Assembly: GCF_914767665.1 (NCBI RefSeq) | Contig: NC_059501.1 | Span: 71,398,798-71,462,797 of the forward strand | Length of the DNA: 64,000 nt | Source of the DNA: Harmonia axyridis | Lineage: Eukaryota > Arthropoda > Insecta > Coleoptera > Coccinellidae | Direction of reading: 5' to 3' | Part shown: piece by piece, positions 34,319-47,325 of the stretch | Layout of the letters: every line of letters starts with the position of its first letter | How positions within the stretch are numbered: position 1 is the stretch's first letter | Translations under genes and position numbers: made by a program | Notes under the pieces: generated by a model | Told to the model about the DNA's origin: nothing | Database searches by the model: none | The model's input: the letters and a program-made list of their open reading frames with translations, nothing else

Positions 34319-35016
34319 CTGTCTCAAATAGAAAATCCTTTTCATACCAATGTTAATCCATAAGATTCAAAATTTAAAGAAGAATGTCTCAATTGAACAT
34401 ATTGTCAAGTAGTCCTAAAAATAAATCAATGACTCTTCAAAATAAAAATTCATGCAAAATTTTTCAGTAAATAAAAATTATTTTCTCAAAAGTTTGTATT
34501 TCAATATTTATTGCAAATGGTCCAGAATTATATCATATACAAGCTGATTCACATCATGCAAAATTTGAAGTTTTCATACTACATTAGATTACTTTGAAAA
34601 TTATAAAGAATTAATGAATTATCACAGCTTCACAAATTTCATTGAATTTTTATTACTTTCTCATCAATTTTGGATAAATCAATACATAATTAGAATTTCT
34701 GTGAAAATTTTTCTGAACTAAGTAATTTTATTCAGAAATTATTCTAAAGAAAACTAAAATGATTCTTATTTATTTTTTTTTAAAGTATTGACTATTGAGG
34801 TCATTAAAATTCTTATTAAAAAATCATTAATAGAAACTTATAGACATAATGATAGACTCAAGTTCATAAACTTTATGAGTAAAATACTTGAAAAATAACC
34901 GAAATGCTTGAAATTGTAAACATTCAAATTTTAGACCAAGTTTCCACATACCATAACAATTTTTATGGTATAGCCATCATTTGAATTAATCAGCATGCAA
35001 TGGTAGAGGCTAACAT
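34319..35016. other. 3' flank of the Src-like gene
   Basis: Very AT-rich. It probably holds the 3' UTR of the kinase gene. No other feature is seen apart from the possible upstream extension of the orphan exon to about 34,345. Confidence 0.35.
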
Positions 35017-36537
35017 TCATCGAGCCCATGCTTCTTTATATTCAGAATCATCCATAGTATAAAAGTCTTCCAGTTTCCATTGTAAAGTTTCAAAAGTTGG
35101 CCTCTTCATGGGGTCTTTCTCCCAACACTCCAACATGATGCTATAAAGAGCCGGAGGGCATAAAGCAGGTGCAGGCATACGATAACCATTTTCGACTTGT
35201 TGCAGTACTTCAGTATTACTCATACCAGGATATGGGGTTTTACCATATGTAACCAACTCAGTCAAAAGAATACCGAATGACCAAACATCAGATTTGATTG
35301 AGAATACACTATAGATTGCAGCTTCAGGAGCAGTCCATTTGATGGGAAATCTAGCACCTACTCTTGCTTCATATTCATCATCCTTAATCAGTCTAGCAAG
35401 ACCAAAGTCAGCAATTTTCACTTCTGCTGTATCAGATACAAGGACATTCCTAGCTGCTAAATCTCTATGAATGTAATTCATGGTCTCTAAGTATGCCATT
35501 CCAGAAGCTATTTGTGCAGCCATATCAATTAATTGTGCCAACTGTAAAGTTTTTTTTTTACCCTGAATGTACTCTTGTAAAGATCCATTTCTCATCAATT
35601 CAGTAATAATATATATTGGTTCTTCTATGGTACAAACTGCATATAACTGGATTAATTTGGGATGCCTTAGTTTCTTCATTACCTGAGCTTCTGCAAGAAA
35701 ATCTTTAGGGTCCATTGTTCCAGCTTTCAATGTTTTTATTGCAACAGGTGTTGTTTTATTCCAAGTGCCTTCCCATACCTCTCCAAATTGGCCATGACCA
35801 AGTTTTCTCAAAAATTGTAAAGAGGATTTTGCAATTTCCCACTGATCTCTTGTTTGAGAAGCAAGACCATCAGGTAGTGGTCTTTCAGTTTCTGCACAAG
35901 GTTTTCGAAGATTAATACACAAACCATCAGAATTATCCCTATAATGCTCAACTAGTTCTTGGAGTGTCCTGAAAGTAGTCCTCCTGGAAATGAAAAATCC
36001 ACCTTCATTCAATTGTCTTATTCTATAATGCTTCACATTCTCCCAATCTCGAACTGATAATGAATAATCATTGTTACTGCTCTCAGAGTCTCTTATGAGA
36101 AAAGCACCAGGTTCATTCAGATGCGAAAAAAGCTTTTTTTCAGCCTCAAACCTTTTGATCTTGTGAAAATACCATGGTTCAGCCTCTATACTCTTCAATT
36201 TAGCTACATAATTGGATGGCACATATCCTTTTCGTAGAGTTCTCTTATTAACAGCAAGCCACCAGTCACCGTGTGAATCATTCAAGATTTCTAAGTATTC
36301 TCCTTTTCGAAAACCAAGATCTTCATCTGTTCTAGCATCATAGTCGTATAATGCTACAAAAATGTTGCTTGGCAATTCACGTGTTGGATTCTGTACCAGA
36401 GGTCTGAATAATTCAGAAGATATATTTACTATTGGAGTTGGTTGTAGGCTATTTTCTACGATATTATTTACGCAAATCCTTACTCCATCATCACTTATTT
36501 TATCACAGAGTGAAATACTACTAAAACAACCACCCAT
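35017..36537 (-). CDS. Src42A-like tyrosine kinase, intronless
   Basis: A membrane-linked non-receptor tyrosine kinase of 506 residues in one exon. The ATG at 36,537 starts MGGCFSS, giving a myristoylation Gly2 and a possible palmitoylation Cys4; an upstream in-frame GTG is not a eukaryotic start. Domains: SH3 (about 59-116, ALYDYDARTDEDL), SH2 (about 122-213, FLIRDSES with the phosphotyrosine-binding Arg) and kinase (about 240-490). The kinase has GHGQFG (247-252), Lys268, HRDLAARN (Asp359), DFG (377-379) and activation-loop Tyr389. The tail Tyr500 (SEYKEAW) allows Csk-type inhibition. All catalytic residues are intact. Sequence blocks match Drosophila Src42A closely, but the total lack of introns suggests a retrocopy under selection rather than the parent gene. 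Confidence 0.88.
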   Translation of the reverse strand: MGGCFSSISLCDKISDDGVRICVNNIVENSLQPTPIVNISSELFRPLVQNPTRELPSNIFVALYDYDARTDEDLGFRKGEYLEILNDSHGDWWLAVNKRTLRKGYVPSNYVAKLKSIEAEPWYFHKIKRFEAEKKLFSHLNEPGAFLIRDSESSNNDYSLSVRDWENVKHYRIRQLNEGGFFISRRTTFRTLQELVEHYRDNSDGLCINLRKPCAETERPLPDGLASQTRDQWEIAKSSLQFLRKLGHGQFGEVWEGTWNKTTPVAIKTLKAGTMDPKDFLAEAQVMKKLRHPKLIQLYAVCTIEEPIYIITELMRNGSLQEYIQGKKKTLQLAQLIDMAAQIASGMAYLETMNYIHRDLAARNVLVSDTAEVKIADFGLARLIKDDEYEARVGARFPIKWTAPEAAIYSVFSIKSDVWSFGILLTELVTYGKTPYPGMSNTEVLQQVENGYRMPAPALCPPALYSIMLECWEKDPMKRPTFETLQWKLEDFYTMDDSEYKEAWAR

Positions 36538-37016
36538 TCTACATTTTTTCACACAAACATTACGAAAACATTTTCTTGATCTTGATACTTAAGTTTCATT
36601 TTATTTCAAGGTTATGTACAATTCGAAGTTTTGCTAACCTAACAAGATGGAATACATAGAGAAAAAATTGACTCTATATAGAAATAAATTAATATAATAG
36701 ATTTGCGTTAAGAGAAGATCCTTGCACAATAATGTCAAAAGGAAATTTACAACGAAATAACGACGACTAGAATTTATACATTCCATAGTCATCAATTCAT
36801 AAATGTATCATCAACATTAATTTTTGCAAAACAAACAAAATGTATTAAGATTATTTTCTATGATTTACGTTATTCGACGACTAACCGATTTTTATATTCA
36901 AACATCAAACAACCAGATTTTTTATTTCATCTAAAGATTTTGCTGATATTTGTTTAAGACAAAGCAGAAATTAATATAAATACATTTTATTTGCAAGTGA
37001 TTTTTATTAAATTACA
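36538..37016. other. Divergent spacer between the Src-like gene and the 1,227-residue gene
   Basis: The two genes are head to head with 479 bp between start codons. Promoters for both must be here unless upstream exons exist. No motif is recognised. Confidence 0.4.
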
Positions 37017-40000
37017 ATGTTTAAATCCCGCTCCATAAAAAAAAATAGAAAGAAAGGAAATGCTAAGCCTAGAAGTAGAGACAGTGGGGTATCATGTAAA
37101 TTTAATAATAACGTAAATTTGAAAAATTGTAATGCTGTTAGGAATGACATAATAGAAGAAACTGATATTAAATCAGAAGATTCGTATAATTTAAAGTATG
37201 TTCCAGAATTCATCAATAAGCAACGATCAGATAATCCAAATATAGGTGCGATACAGTTGATAATTGCAATGAATGTATTTCATTTTCTATATAATATATA
37301 TTGAGATTAATGATTTTCAGCTACTTTCCCAGAAAGGAATCAGTTGGCTCTCGATGAAGATGAATTTTGTTTAGATTATGAACCATTTGAAGAAGAAGTC
37401 AATAATAATGCTTTTTCAACATTGGATGCAAAAGATTCTGAAAAGAACAAGATAGTTAATGAAGAAAAAATAACAGAGAATTTGTTTGCTTTTCGTGATA
37501 ATTGTAATGAAAGTAATGAACCGAATATGTTGAAAAGCAAAGATTCTTTCATAAATCCTGATATTTCTTGCTCGTATTCAAACTATCATGATGATTCCAC
37601 TCTTGTAAAAAAGTCTTGCAAGTATAATGATAAGGTAAGTGAAATTTGCTGTTGCACATTCAAATTATTGATGAATAAGAAATGTGTATAATTCCTATAT
37701 AGGGTAAATGCACTGGTTAGCCGAACGGCACTGGTTCTCGACCATTCCGTGATTTGAGATAAAATAATGATAAAAATATATCATGTAGTACAAAATATTT
37801 TTGCGCTACGTGTTCTCGACCATTCTACCTTCCAAAATAGTTTGCATAGTAGTGGTATAGGTCGAAGTTTTCGCGCTAAAAATTAGTTTATAATCGTCTA
37901 TCATAGAAAAAGGGTTCTTTCTCGTCCTCTCTTAGAAAAGTGCTTTGTGATATATGGCCAGAAAATAGTAATTATTTCTTATTTTAAATGAATTATGTGT
38001 GTATATTTTGTTCCATATCAACTACAAGATATATTTTTGAGTGTATTTCAATCAAGAAGCAAATAAATGTATATTTTTTTGTTCAATATTCGGATTATTT
38101 CTCGACCAAAGTGGTCGAGAACCAATATGTTACTTCAATAATTGTTTATTTCAACCAATATATTTCTGTTGGATCATTTTCGTTTTTTTTCGATACCCTG
38201 ATTCATTTATATATCTACTTTCTGCTTATTAGTTTGCGACCACCGAATTAACGTTGAAACACTTATTTCTACCCTTTATTTATTCGCGGTCGAGAACAAA
38301 TTTGATTGTACTTAATTCTCAACCACTGGTGGTCGGTGTTTTATATTTTATTTACTCATTAGTTTCTATATAGATATTAAGAGCAAAATAACCAAATAAT
38401 GTTGTATGAGTTGCTATTTTGAAATATTTATAGAAAGTGGAAACTTTTGTAAAATAATTTTTTTTACATTCCGAGTGTTTCTTACTTGATTACCTCATCT
38501 GAAACCTATCTGAGTGATAGGTAGTGATGTCGATGGTACGGTACGAAAGTAAGTACTAATCACTCATCTCGCACTAAAGTTTTTTATAAAATATTTAAGT
38601 GGAGCGGCCACTATTATTAGTGGTCGAAAATTAACACAAAAATGGTTGAGAACTCTGCGGCGAGGTCGAGAACCGAAGGTTATTAAAATTTTCTATATGT
38701 TTTCACATTTCAAAGGTTAAATGCGGAAAGAACGCTTAAAATTATATGACAAATCATTTAAAACTCGCCAAAGAATCGATGAACACCACCACCATTAAAA
38801 TTTGATAAGTTTATGTGTGAAAAAATCGTGCTCGAAATCGATGTTTCTGTTAATTGGTCGAGAACCAGTGCATTTACCCTAATTGATTGTGGTACCAGAC
38901 TATTATTCAATAATTTTTATTTTTTAAATTTTTTTAGGATATAGCCATAGAAAGTAATACAAATTTACGAATAGATGAAGCGATCCTCAATGAAGATTTC
39001 GATGAACAATCTAAATATAATGAAAATAATCAGCTGCTGTTATATGAAAAACATGAACAAGAATCTAATAACTACTCCTTTGGGAATGCGAAAGTTAATT
39101 TCAATGGCCCTCTCAATATAACAATAACTAGATCAGTAACAAACAATTTCCAAACAAAAGTTTCTTCTAAGAACTTGAGTAATGTTCCTATGGTACAGAA
39201 GTCTGATAATAAGTCTTCCAATGTGCAAATATATGACGTAACATCTTTAGTACCTGAAGAAAAGATAAATTTACGTGAAATAAAAAGATCGATTTCAAAT
39301 AGTCAAAATATCAGTTCAAATGAAATATCAAATTATGAAGTTGAAAGTTGTAGAGGTATGTTGAAAGATTCAAAAATATGGGTTGAGAATAGAATAAATA
39401 CTAATTATATCAGGTATGATGCACATAATATACTTCAAGAGGTAGGTATTTCAAACTTGGATTTTAATATTTTCAGATTACCAAGAATTGCCTCAGACAC
39501 AGATTTAAATAAGCATGGAAATCATAATTCTATCTCAAATTCAAATACTTCACTTGGTAGCTACGGGCATCAAAACCCTCCTGAAGAAAAAGATGGTAAA
39601 ATACAGCAAATTTCAGTAGAATTAGAAGATAGTCCAATGTCTCGATATATTGGGTGAGTTTTTGTTTTATTTATTTTATCACATTAATTGATAAATGTCA
39701 GTACAATAACCATAACAAAGTAAATGAACTTACCTGTTATCATCTCATTGTAGTAAGTTTAAAATCTATTCTTTTTCATTCCAATGAATCCTCCATTTAT
39801 ATGAAATTATTGGAATATTTGGGGATAAAAACATTAAACGTTAAATTTATTGGCAATGAATTATTTATCCCATAGAGATGAATCCAGACTGCAAGAAAGT
39901 TACGAAGATGATTTTGTAGCTAGATGGTTGATGTACAATAGTAAAGATTATTTCATTTCATGTTTGGATTCCTTATGTGAATCTTATTTTACTACTGCCT

Positions 40001-43000
40001 GCCAAGATGTATGGTGAGTTTGTTTATTTTTGAATATGTTCCCAATAGTTTTGAAATCCTTCTCACGTTTCTATATAGTTATATCAAAAATGTATTAATA
40101 ATGTATATAACCTAACCATCTCGAAAACATATTAACATATTTGCTTTACAGCAAAAATAAATATTAACAATTAATTTTTTGAGAGAATTCAAACCTATTC
40201 ATTTCAATTCATGAAATATTATTGAAAAAGGAATATAAAAATAAATTCCTTCAATTTCTACATATTTCTTAGCTCTCAACAACAGATTAGTTATTGGTCT
40301 TCTAATAATATCAAGATTGTCTCCTACATCTGCGGAAGCTTCTTCTGAGCCGCAACTGGTCCCGTGAAGTTATGAAGGGTAGATATATCTCTATCCTCCT
40401 TACATGAAGTGATTTCAAAAATCTTACTGATTTTTAGATCTAGAAATTGAAAAAAATTCAACTTCAAATGATACTATCGGAAGTGTATTTTTCAATAATT
40501 GAGAAAACGAATTTTTTTATGTATATAACTCCCGAACTTTTGAACCAATTTTGCCCATTAATTAATTATTCGGACCTTCAACCCACCCTGAAAATTTTAA
40601 GTGTCTAGCACATTCTGTCTGAGTACAAGACAGACGCACAAACAAAATCGATTTCGACCTGGAATTCTTCATCAGAGAGAAGAATCCAATTGTTTCGTAC
40701 CACTCTTGGCTAAAGAAAATTCCAGACATTTTAGCTGTTCTCCTGGAACAAGCGCGTAAAAAAGTAGTATTTTTTATTCATTATGTTTTTTCAATTTGAC
40801 GTAATTTGTTATAAATAAGTCTTTTTCAGTTGTTCAAAAACTCATTCTTTGGATAAGATCAAGAAGATAGTTGAACAGTCGACCCCTCAGGAATTGAAAA
40901 AGTTGTATGAAATTGCATTAAAGAAGGATGTTTGGTTCATGTGGTTATTTGATATATTCCTTGATTATTTTTCTGTAACTCCCACTGTAGATGGAACGAT
41001 GTTGATCAATATGATTGATGACGTATACACAGCTCTTAATAGTATTTTAATGGACAAAACTATCTATATTGTTAAAATCATTGAATGCTTGAAAAAAATT
41101 GGGTTTTCCTTTAAGCGGGCCGTTAAGGATATAATATTGAGGTATGGCACCTCACAGTTGTGGATCTGTGATATACTGCTTTTTCTTATTGCCAAACAAC
41201 CAAACTTAGAAGAAAATTGGAGCTTGGTGGAGAAGATTATCTGTTACAGAAAAGAAAAGATTGATCATGAGGTTGTTACTGAACTGTTATTTGCATCTTC
41301 AAAAAATTATCCATCAAACAAAGAGCTTCACAAGAAGATATATAACGAAATCTTCAAGAAAAACTTGGTTGATTTCAACAAAATACCTCATCACTTGCGA
41401 GAAATGATTATTGGACAATCTGAAACAAATTTGGAAGTACAAGGTAACAATTGTACTTCCACTTCTATAGTCTATTATACACAAGGTGTTGATCCAAAAG
41501 AGCAAAAGCATGAAAGTTTCAATAGACAAAACCTTGATGATCATCAAATGTCTGAATCAGGAAATGAAACCTCGTCTACGGATTCTTCAGATGGTGTGTC
41601 CAATGAAGGTGTAGATGGTTTTTTTTACAATCAGACCTCCTCAGACCAAGATACATCCAGGTCTTGCTTGAGATTCTCAGAAAAAAAAAGAAAGTTAAAA
41701 TTAAAGGTAAGTTCTAACAAATCACTCTACAAACTAAAATCAATCTATTTTAGTATATTTTATAATAATGTTATTAAACACCACATACTTTGTCAAGTGG
41801 ATTATGTCCTACTGACTCATTTTTGAATTTCAGAGAGCTAAAAGAAACATCAGAAAAGTTCCAACTGCCTTGAGGACAATAAAAGAAAAGGTTTTACAAA
41901 AAGTTATTGAATCTTCTAACAAAGTTCCAAAATCTCATTTACCAGCAAATATTATAGCTCATCCTTCCTGTCAGCCAATCATAAGTCCTTATTATCAGTG
42001 TAATGTTTCTCTCCATAACCTATTTCCAGATGTTCATGGTTGGTCTTCTACTATTTCAACTGCAGATTTGCGGCGATTGCGCTCTTCACTATTTGAAATG
42101 AACTTTATGGAGTTTTTGGATGTTCTTGAGTCTTACAAAGACCAATATACTATTGAAAATTTTATTGTGACTGTAATTACCTTGCTGAAATCTATGGGAT
42201 CATTAGCCAGTTATTCAACATTTATGTCTCTTTTAAATGCTCTAGGTAAGCATATTTCAAATATAACGTGTCATGAAAAATTTTGTTGAAAGTATTACTT
42301 CTATGGAAATAAAACTTTCTTAATTTTCCAATTATACGATTCTTAAGAAATTAAGCGTGAACATGAGTTGTTTCACAATTTTATAATAGATTCATAAAAT
42401 TTATGTTCGATCAAATGGAGTGCTCGTTCATCGAATTTTCGAATTTTGAGCCGAGAATGTCCTATAACAATAATAAAAGTTCAAATCGTTGTTGCACTGT
42501 TTCCTCAAATACAACAGTGATCAACATGGTCGAATTAAGATAATGATGTCATGATGAAAACATCGCAATATAATATATTTTAGCATGAAAAACGAGTCTT
42601 TAATTACCATAGATGGAATGATCCTATTTAGGTAAAATATGCGAGGTTTTGTTCAAAAATTTGTTTGCCATTTTGAAGGTAATATCATTATGCCTCTCTC
42701 GTAGAAGACCTAATAGGCAAAAAATTGAGAAAGTTGATTTTCACAAGCCTCTGTTGAAGCGAAATTTTCACCAGCCAAATTGTTCCCATATACAGGAACA
42801 TATGGTAAGGTGGATGAATAAGAATCCCACAACCAAGCTCTCGAAGCTTCTGGCGAGTCACTATTGGTGTGTGTGAGCTAGCGTTGTACTGATGGAACAC
42901 AATTCCTCTCCTATTAGCCAAAACTGTCCGCTTCTGGGCGATTACTTCCTTCAGACGGTCCAATTGTTGACAGTACAGTTTCGAGTTAACAGTTGTGCCG

Positions 43001-45967
43001 TAGGGGAGCAGCTCATAGTAGATAATTCCCTGCCAATCCTACCAAACACACCACAAAACCTTCCTGGCCGTCAATCCTAGCTTGGCTACCGTTTCTGCCG
43101 GCTCACCGCGTTTCTACCTCGACCGTTTTCGCTTGACGTTGTCGTAAGTGATCCACTTTTCATCACCAATCGCTTCAAAAATGAGTAGATTTTATTGCGA
43201 TTCAGCGATAGAAATTCGGTCCGGATTTTTTTCGCGTTAACTCGTGTGGCACCCATACATCGAGCTTCTTCTTGCGACCAACCAACCAGCAAATGGTTTC
43301 CAAACGTTTATTTTGTCTCGAATTTTTCAATAATTGTGAAAACAACTTAACCAAGATGGTTCGACCCTGAATTTATCATGAAAATTTTCAGTAATATTTT
43401 GTCCACCCTGTATATTAATTTTTTTCATTTAATGTTGAAAGCATTCACAATTGACATTGTTACAGAAGAACGTGACCCTGAGTTGTTGAAGCAAATGCAT
43501 GTGAAAGTTTCTTTTGAAGTTTTGGCATTAAATTTGATCTATATGCTAGGTGTAAAAGGACGTTGGGATCTGTGCAGGAATATCCTTCTCAAAATGAAAG
43601 ACTGGCATAACTTAATAACTTCCAAGGTGAGGATAATTTGACAGTTTTCATCAGTGGCTTATTCGTAACATTAATTCTTATTTTATTCTTCTGTCAATAA
43701 ATTACTGGGAATTGATTTGAAAACTACCTAATTGTGGAAGTTCTTTTCGACGTTAGGTTGGCACAACTGTCTTCTCTATTAACGCGGAGATATGGTACAT
43801 TCTACAAAAAAAATCAAAAGAAATTCGAAAGAAAGACAGTGGTGTAGATTTTCAATAGGAAAAGGATCACCTCATCCCTATATCTACGCCACTGGGTAAT
43901 TTTGATCGGAGATACTTAACTAATTATAAATATTACATTATCTAGACTTCAATACCTAAAAATCAAATCAATGATACATTCATTGATTTGATAATACTAG
44001 TGTTATAAGTAAAAAACTAATTTTTTTTCAAACTTTAACACCCTGCCTCTAAAACGAAGCTTGTTCGGATATATGTTTATATGAAGTTTCTTCAAGAAAA
44101 AAGTTGTTCTATACAACACCAAAGCTATTGAACTAAAATCTGGCCCACAATGTATAATGCTACTCGTTTTCGAAATTTTATACTGTTGTTTTTCATCCAG
44201 ATATTTCTGCTGGAATCAAAACAGGATTCACACATGAGACGCTACATCGATTTAATGAATATTTTGATACAAGCTGAAGACTTTTTTTGGGTTAATGAAA
44301 TATTTCAATCTGAAGGTGAGTTTCTTATCTCAGTTTTATTGCGTTCACAATATGATGTTAGAAGTAGCTAGAATTACTAAAAATTTTTTTTTTCTTGAAT
44401 TGATTACAATTAAGATACTTTCGAGATATCCACCAATTACAAAAGGTTAATTATCCATATTTGGAATCTTACTTTTTGAGGTAAACTCGTTTTCTTGGAA
44501 ATTATAAAGAAATAAAAACTGATAGATTTATTATTCAAGATCATTCAATTTAGGTTTTGTGTCTGTAAATCCTTAACTTCTATAATGCTTATCAAGTTTG
44601 TTGTGGATATATCATCCTGTTCCATACCAATTTCAGACCCGGACATTTGGTGTGCGTTGCGCATGGGCCGACAAGAAATTTCCTATTCTCGTTCTACTGG
44701 TTCGATGTAAATTAAATTCGGTTTGGGTATTTGGATTGGATTGTTAGAGGTTCCATAGAAATTTGATTTTTTTTTTTTTTTGGATAAATGGTTTCATAAT
44801 TCACTTCATAAGGACAAAAAGCATTTCATACACCCTTTAGCAATTTTTTTTATAATTGACTCTAAATTATAAAGTTATGAGGTAAGCAGGGCGACTTATA
44901 ATATTGTACATTAAATTCAACTATAGATTCCTCTCATCAAATAAAATAATTTTTTCATATACTACGTAATGTACAACTCGCCACTTTCAATAATTATAAC
45001 TGCTAAGACTATTATTTTTTTCATCCACTTATTAACGTTCTACGAATCAACTTATTGAAATTAATAGTACGATTTGTTACAATCGAATTTATTATGTTGT
45101 AGTGCTGAATTTCTTGGGTCCAGCATCTACGTGGCCTTTTAATTATAAACCTTCAGATACAGAAGCTAGAAATGAAGCTTTGAAATTATTTCTTGAGAAA
45201 GTAAGTCTTAAGAATATCTTCATTACAAATGACTTGTTGAAGAGTATAGCTGTTTCACATGGGGATTCTGTCGAAGAATTTCAAGTATGGACGTGGTTCG
45301 ATAATAAGATTCTCTGTCTAATGAAGGAAGAAAGTTCAAATGAATCCATACTATTATTTTTTTTAAATGATATAGTTAATTATTTTGAGAAATATATGGA
45401 TAAGTTCGTGTTTCAAGCCTACATGTTGCACATTCAAAACTCTATAAGGAAAAAAGAAGCCTTGGAATTGTTCAAGATTTGCTGCAATAAAGGACTCTAT
45501 CATAAATATACCGTATGTTGAATTTAAGCTCTACTAGCTTTTCCTTGATTTCATAATTTAATTTGTTTCAAATTCTTTATCTTGATCAGATAATGCATCT
45601 ACATTATTGATCTTTTTTAATAGAAATTATGAGGATAATATTATCTTTTTCGCAGGGACAAGAGAGTGTTATGCTTGTGACAACTAATCTCACAGACTTT
45701 GAGATTACATCTTTGTTACATTGTTATTTTGAGAACTCACGAAGAAGGCACGTTCCTTCCTGTAGTTTTCACATAAAACTGGTATTACCTGAGACTGATA
45801 CAAGATCATTAGAGGTGATGGAAAAATATAGGACACACAGGAATGTATATCAAGTATTTGAAAGGATATGTAGTATTTTGGAAATAGAGTTCAATATAAG
45901 AAACGTAAAAAAACAATCTATTAAATCCAAAATATATGTACCTAGTCTCAGAGACACACGTTTTTAA
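37017..45967 (+). CDS. Ten-exon gene for an unrecognised 1,227-residue protein
   Basis: Ten exons join without a frame break: 37017-37245, 37321-37634, 38938-39653, 39876-40013, 40830-41706, 41834-42245, 43466-43626, 44201-44315, 45103-45512 and 45656-45967. The first 45 or so residues are basic (MFKSRSIKKNRKKGN). Residues about 50-465 are acidic, Ser/Asn-rich and probably disordered. From about 470 on the protein is predominantly helical, with repeating hydrophobic helices like those of PPR/TPR-type scaffolds, interrupted by another Ser/Asp-rich linker around 680-750. No catalytic motif, signal peptide or membrane segment is seen. A weak resemblance in layout to germline protein TOPAZ1 is only an impression. 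Introns 2 and 6 carry transposon insertions. Confidence 0.75.
37702..38879. mobile_element. Non-autonomous TA-flanked element, 1,178 bp, with repeated internal motif
   Basis: The ends are inverted: 'gggtaaatgcactggtt' at 37,702 and its complement ending at 38,879. Both are followed by a 'ctcgacca' block, and a TA dinucleotide is duplicated outside each end. TA duplication is the mark of Tc1/mariner-type insertion. The core 'ggtcgagaac' or its complement recurs at least six times inside. No transposase frame is present. It sits in intron 2 of the 1,227-residue gene. Confidence 0.8.
42650..43410 (-). pseudogene. Decayed mariner transposase (DD34D type)
   Basis: Minus-strand fragments match mariner: RLKEVIAQKRTVLANRRGIVFHQ followed by YNA where HQDNA is expected, so the second catalytic Asp is Tyr. 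Then RQKLRELGCGILIHPPY. A second fragment at 43,086-43,292 holds the remains of the central domain. The right end near 43,410 reads like a terminal repeat ('gtccaccctg' then TA). Stops and frameshifts are frequent. It lies in intron 6 of the 1,227-residue gene. Confidence 0.8.
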
Positions 45968-46957
45968 TATACCAAAAAATTTAATTATGTTGAAACTTGA
46001 TTTTTTATTTGAAATATGTTCATTTAATACAGGTCCATTATTAATATCATACAAGGATATTTTTGTTGCTAATCATTAAAATCTGTGATATTGTTAGTTA
46101 GAGATAGAAATGTTATTTCAATTTGTTGTCAATTGAAATTTTTTTTTTAAGCAATATGCATGTGTAAAGAAAAATTATTATTTCAACGTTAACACTTTTT
46201 AGATTCTTTTAATGATGTTTTAATTTGAAGGTATTTGTTTTAATTTTTAAAATGAGATTATTTTTTATTTCTTAGGAAGGATTTTTCTACATCATTCATT
46301 TTTTTTTGTTCTATTTTATAGCATGTTTTAAAATACAACAGATTTGAAACGGTCTGCCAGTTTATTGATTAAGTCTCTTCATCCCAGCTGTAGGGTTCAA
46401 TTTCTGGATGGTGAATTAAGCGAACACATATAAATACTAATAAATATATTCAGATTTGTAAATATTTAATTACAAAAAAAATAATTGAAGCTTTGCTCTA
46501 ACAACATCAGGAACTTTGGTATATCTTAATCCATATCCATCAATATAGGTTTCAACATCTATTCAACAGAATGAAGATTGTTCTTAGTAATATTTCAAGT
46601 ATATATGTATTATAAAAATTATAACTATCACATTTTAGAACCTGTAACCCAAGAATTAAAAAATGGGGGATCATTCTACCACACCTATTATTATGATTGA
46701 AGAACAACAAATGAATTTCAACCATTTGATCATTTGATTAGTTGTAATTTAGCAGTAGTAAAGGCACGAATGGTAGCGATATAATGAATTGCAAAAAAAG
46801 AATTATTCTGAAATCTAACAAAATAATTATTCAAGGTTACTTCATATTGAACTTAATTCAGGCAATAAGTAATTGAATTGAATTACTTGATTGATACTAG
46901 TGCTTAAAGCATAGTTTGGAAAAATTTAAATAGCAGGATGCTTCTAATATTTGGTAA
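45968..46957. other. Convergent 3' UTR space
   Basis: This lies between the stop codons of the 1,227-residue gene (+) and TMEM230 (-). It is AT-rich with several polyadenylation-like signals. On the minus strand, 46,555-46,480 and 46,441-46,374 show short open stretches (for example VETYIDGYGLRYTKVPD and HHPEIEPYSWDEET before a stop). They could be chance or small exons, and I cannot link them to a gene. Confidence 0.35.
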
Positions 46958-47305
46958 CTAGTCAAATTCGGGTATATCATCAAAGGAATACCCAGGTACT
47001 TCTTTATAAGCATAATAGGCAATTCTGACATGGTAAGCTCCAGGAATAAACATTAATAATCCAAGGATAATCATAGGCCACATTCTATCAGAATATTCAA
47101 GCGAAATGTGGCCACTTACCACCAAAATACCAAAAATCAATAAAAACGATCCGACAACAAGAAGTAAAGTTGCTAGAGTGATAGCTTTCCAAGGCACTTT
47201 TTGAGCAGGAGCCACAAATTGGGCATCGACAAAACTTCCTTTATCGATTGGTTGCAGTTTTGTGTAATCAATATTCTCGTATTCTTTTCCCCTTCGTCTT
47301 GACAT
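46958..47305 (-). CDS. Transmembrane protein TMEM230
   Basis: A small double-pass membrane protein of secretory and endosomal vesicles: 115 residues. The start ATG at 47,305 gives MSRRRGKEYENIDYTKLQ. Two membrane segments lie at about residues 39-61 and 73-93. The C-terminal signature AYHVRIAYYAYK...YSFDDIPEFD is diagnostic of the family. In-frame codons upstream of the ATG belong to the 5' UTR exon. An intron at 47393-47326 (donor GTAAGT, acceptor GATTACAG) splits the leader. Confidence 0.93.
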   Translation of the reverse strand: MSRRRGKEYENIDYTKLQPIDKGSFVDAQFVAPAQKVPWKAITLATLLLVVGSFLLIFGILVVSGHISLEYSDRMWPMIILGLLMFIPGAYHVRIAYYAYKEVPGYSFDDIPEFD

Positions 47306-47325
47306 TTTGATGTCTTCTAAATACT

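Noticed and set aside
36538..36552. Upstream in-frame extension MKKCR of the Src-like kinase
   Set aside because: The first codon is GTG, not ATG. The next codon context, MGGC, gives the expected myristoylation signal, so the start is 36,537.
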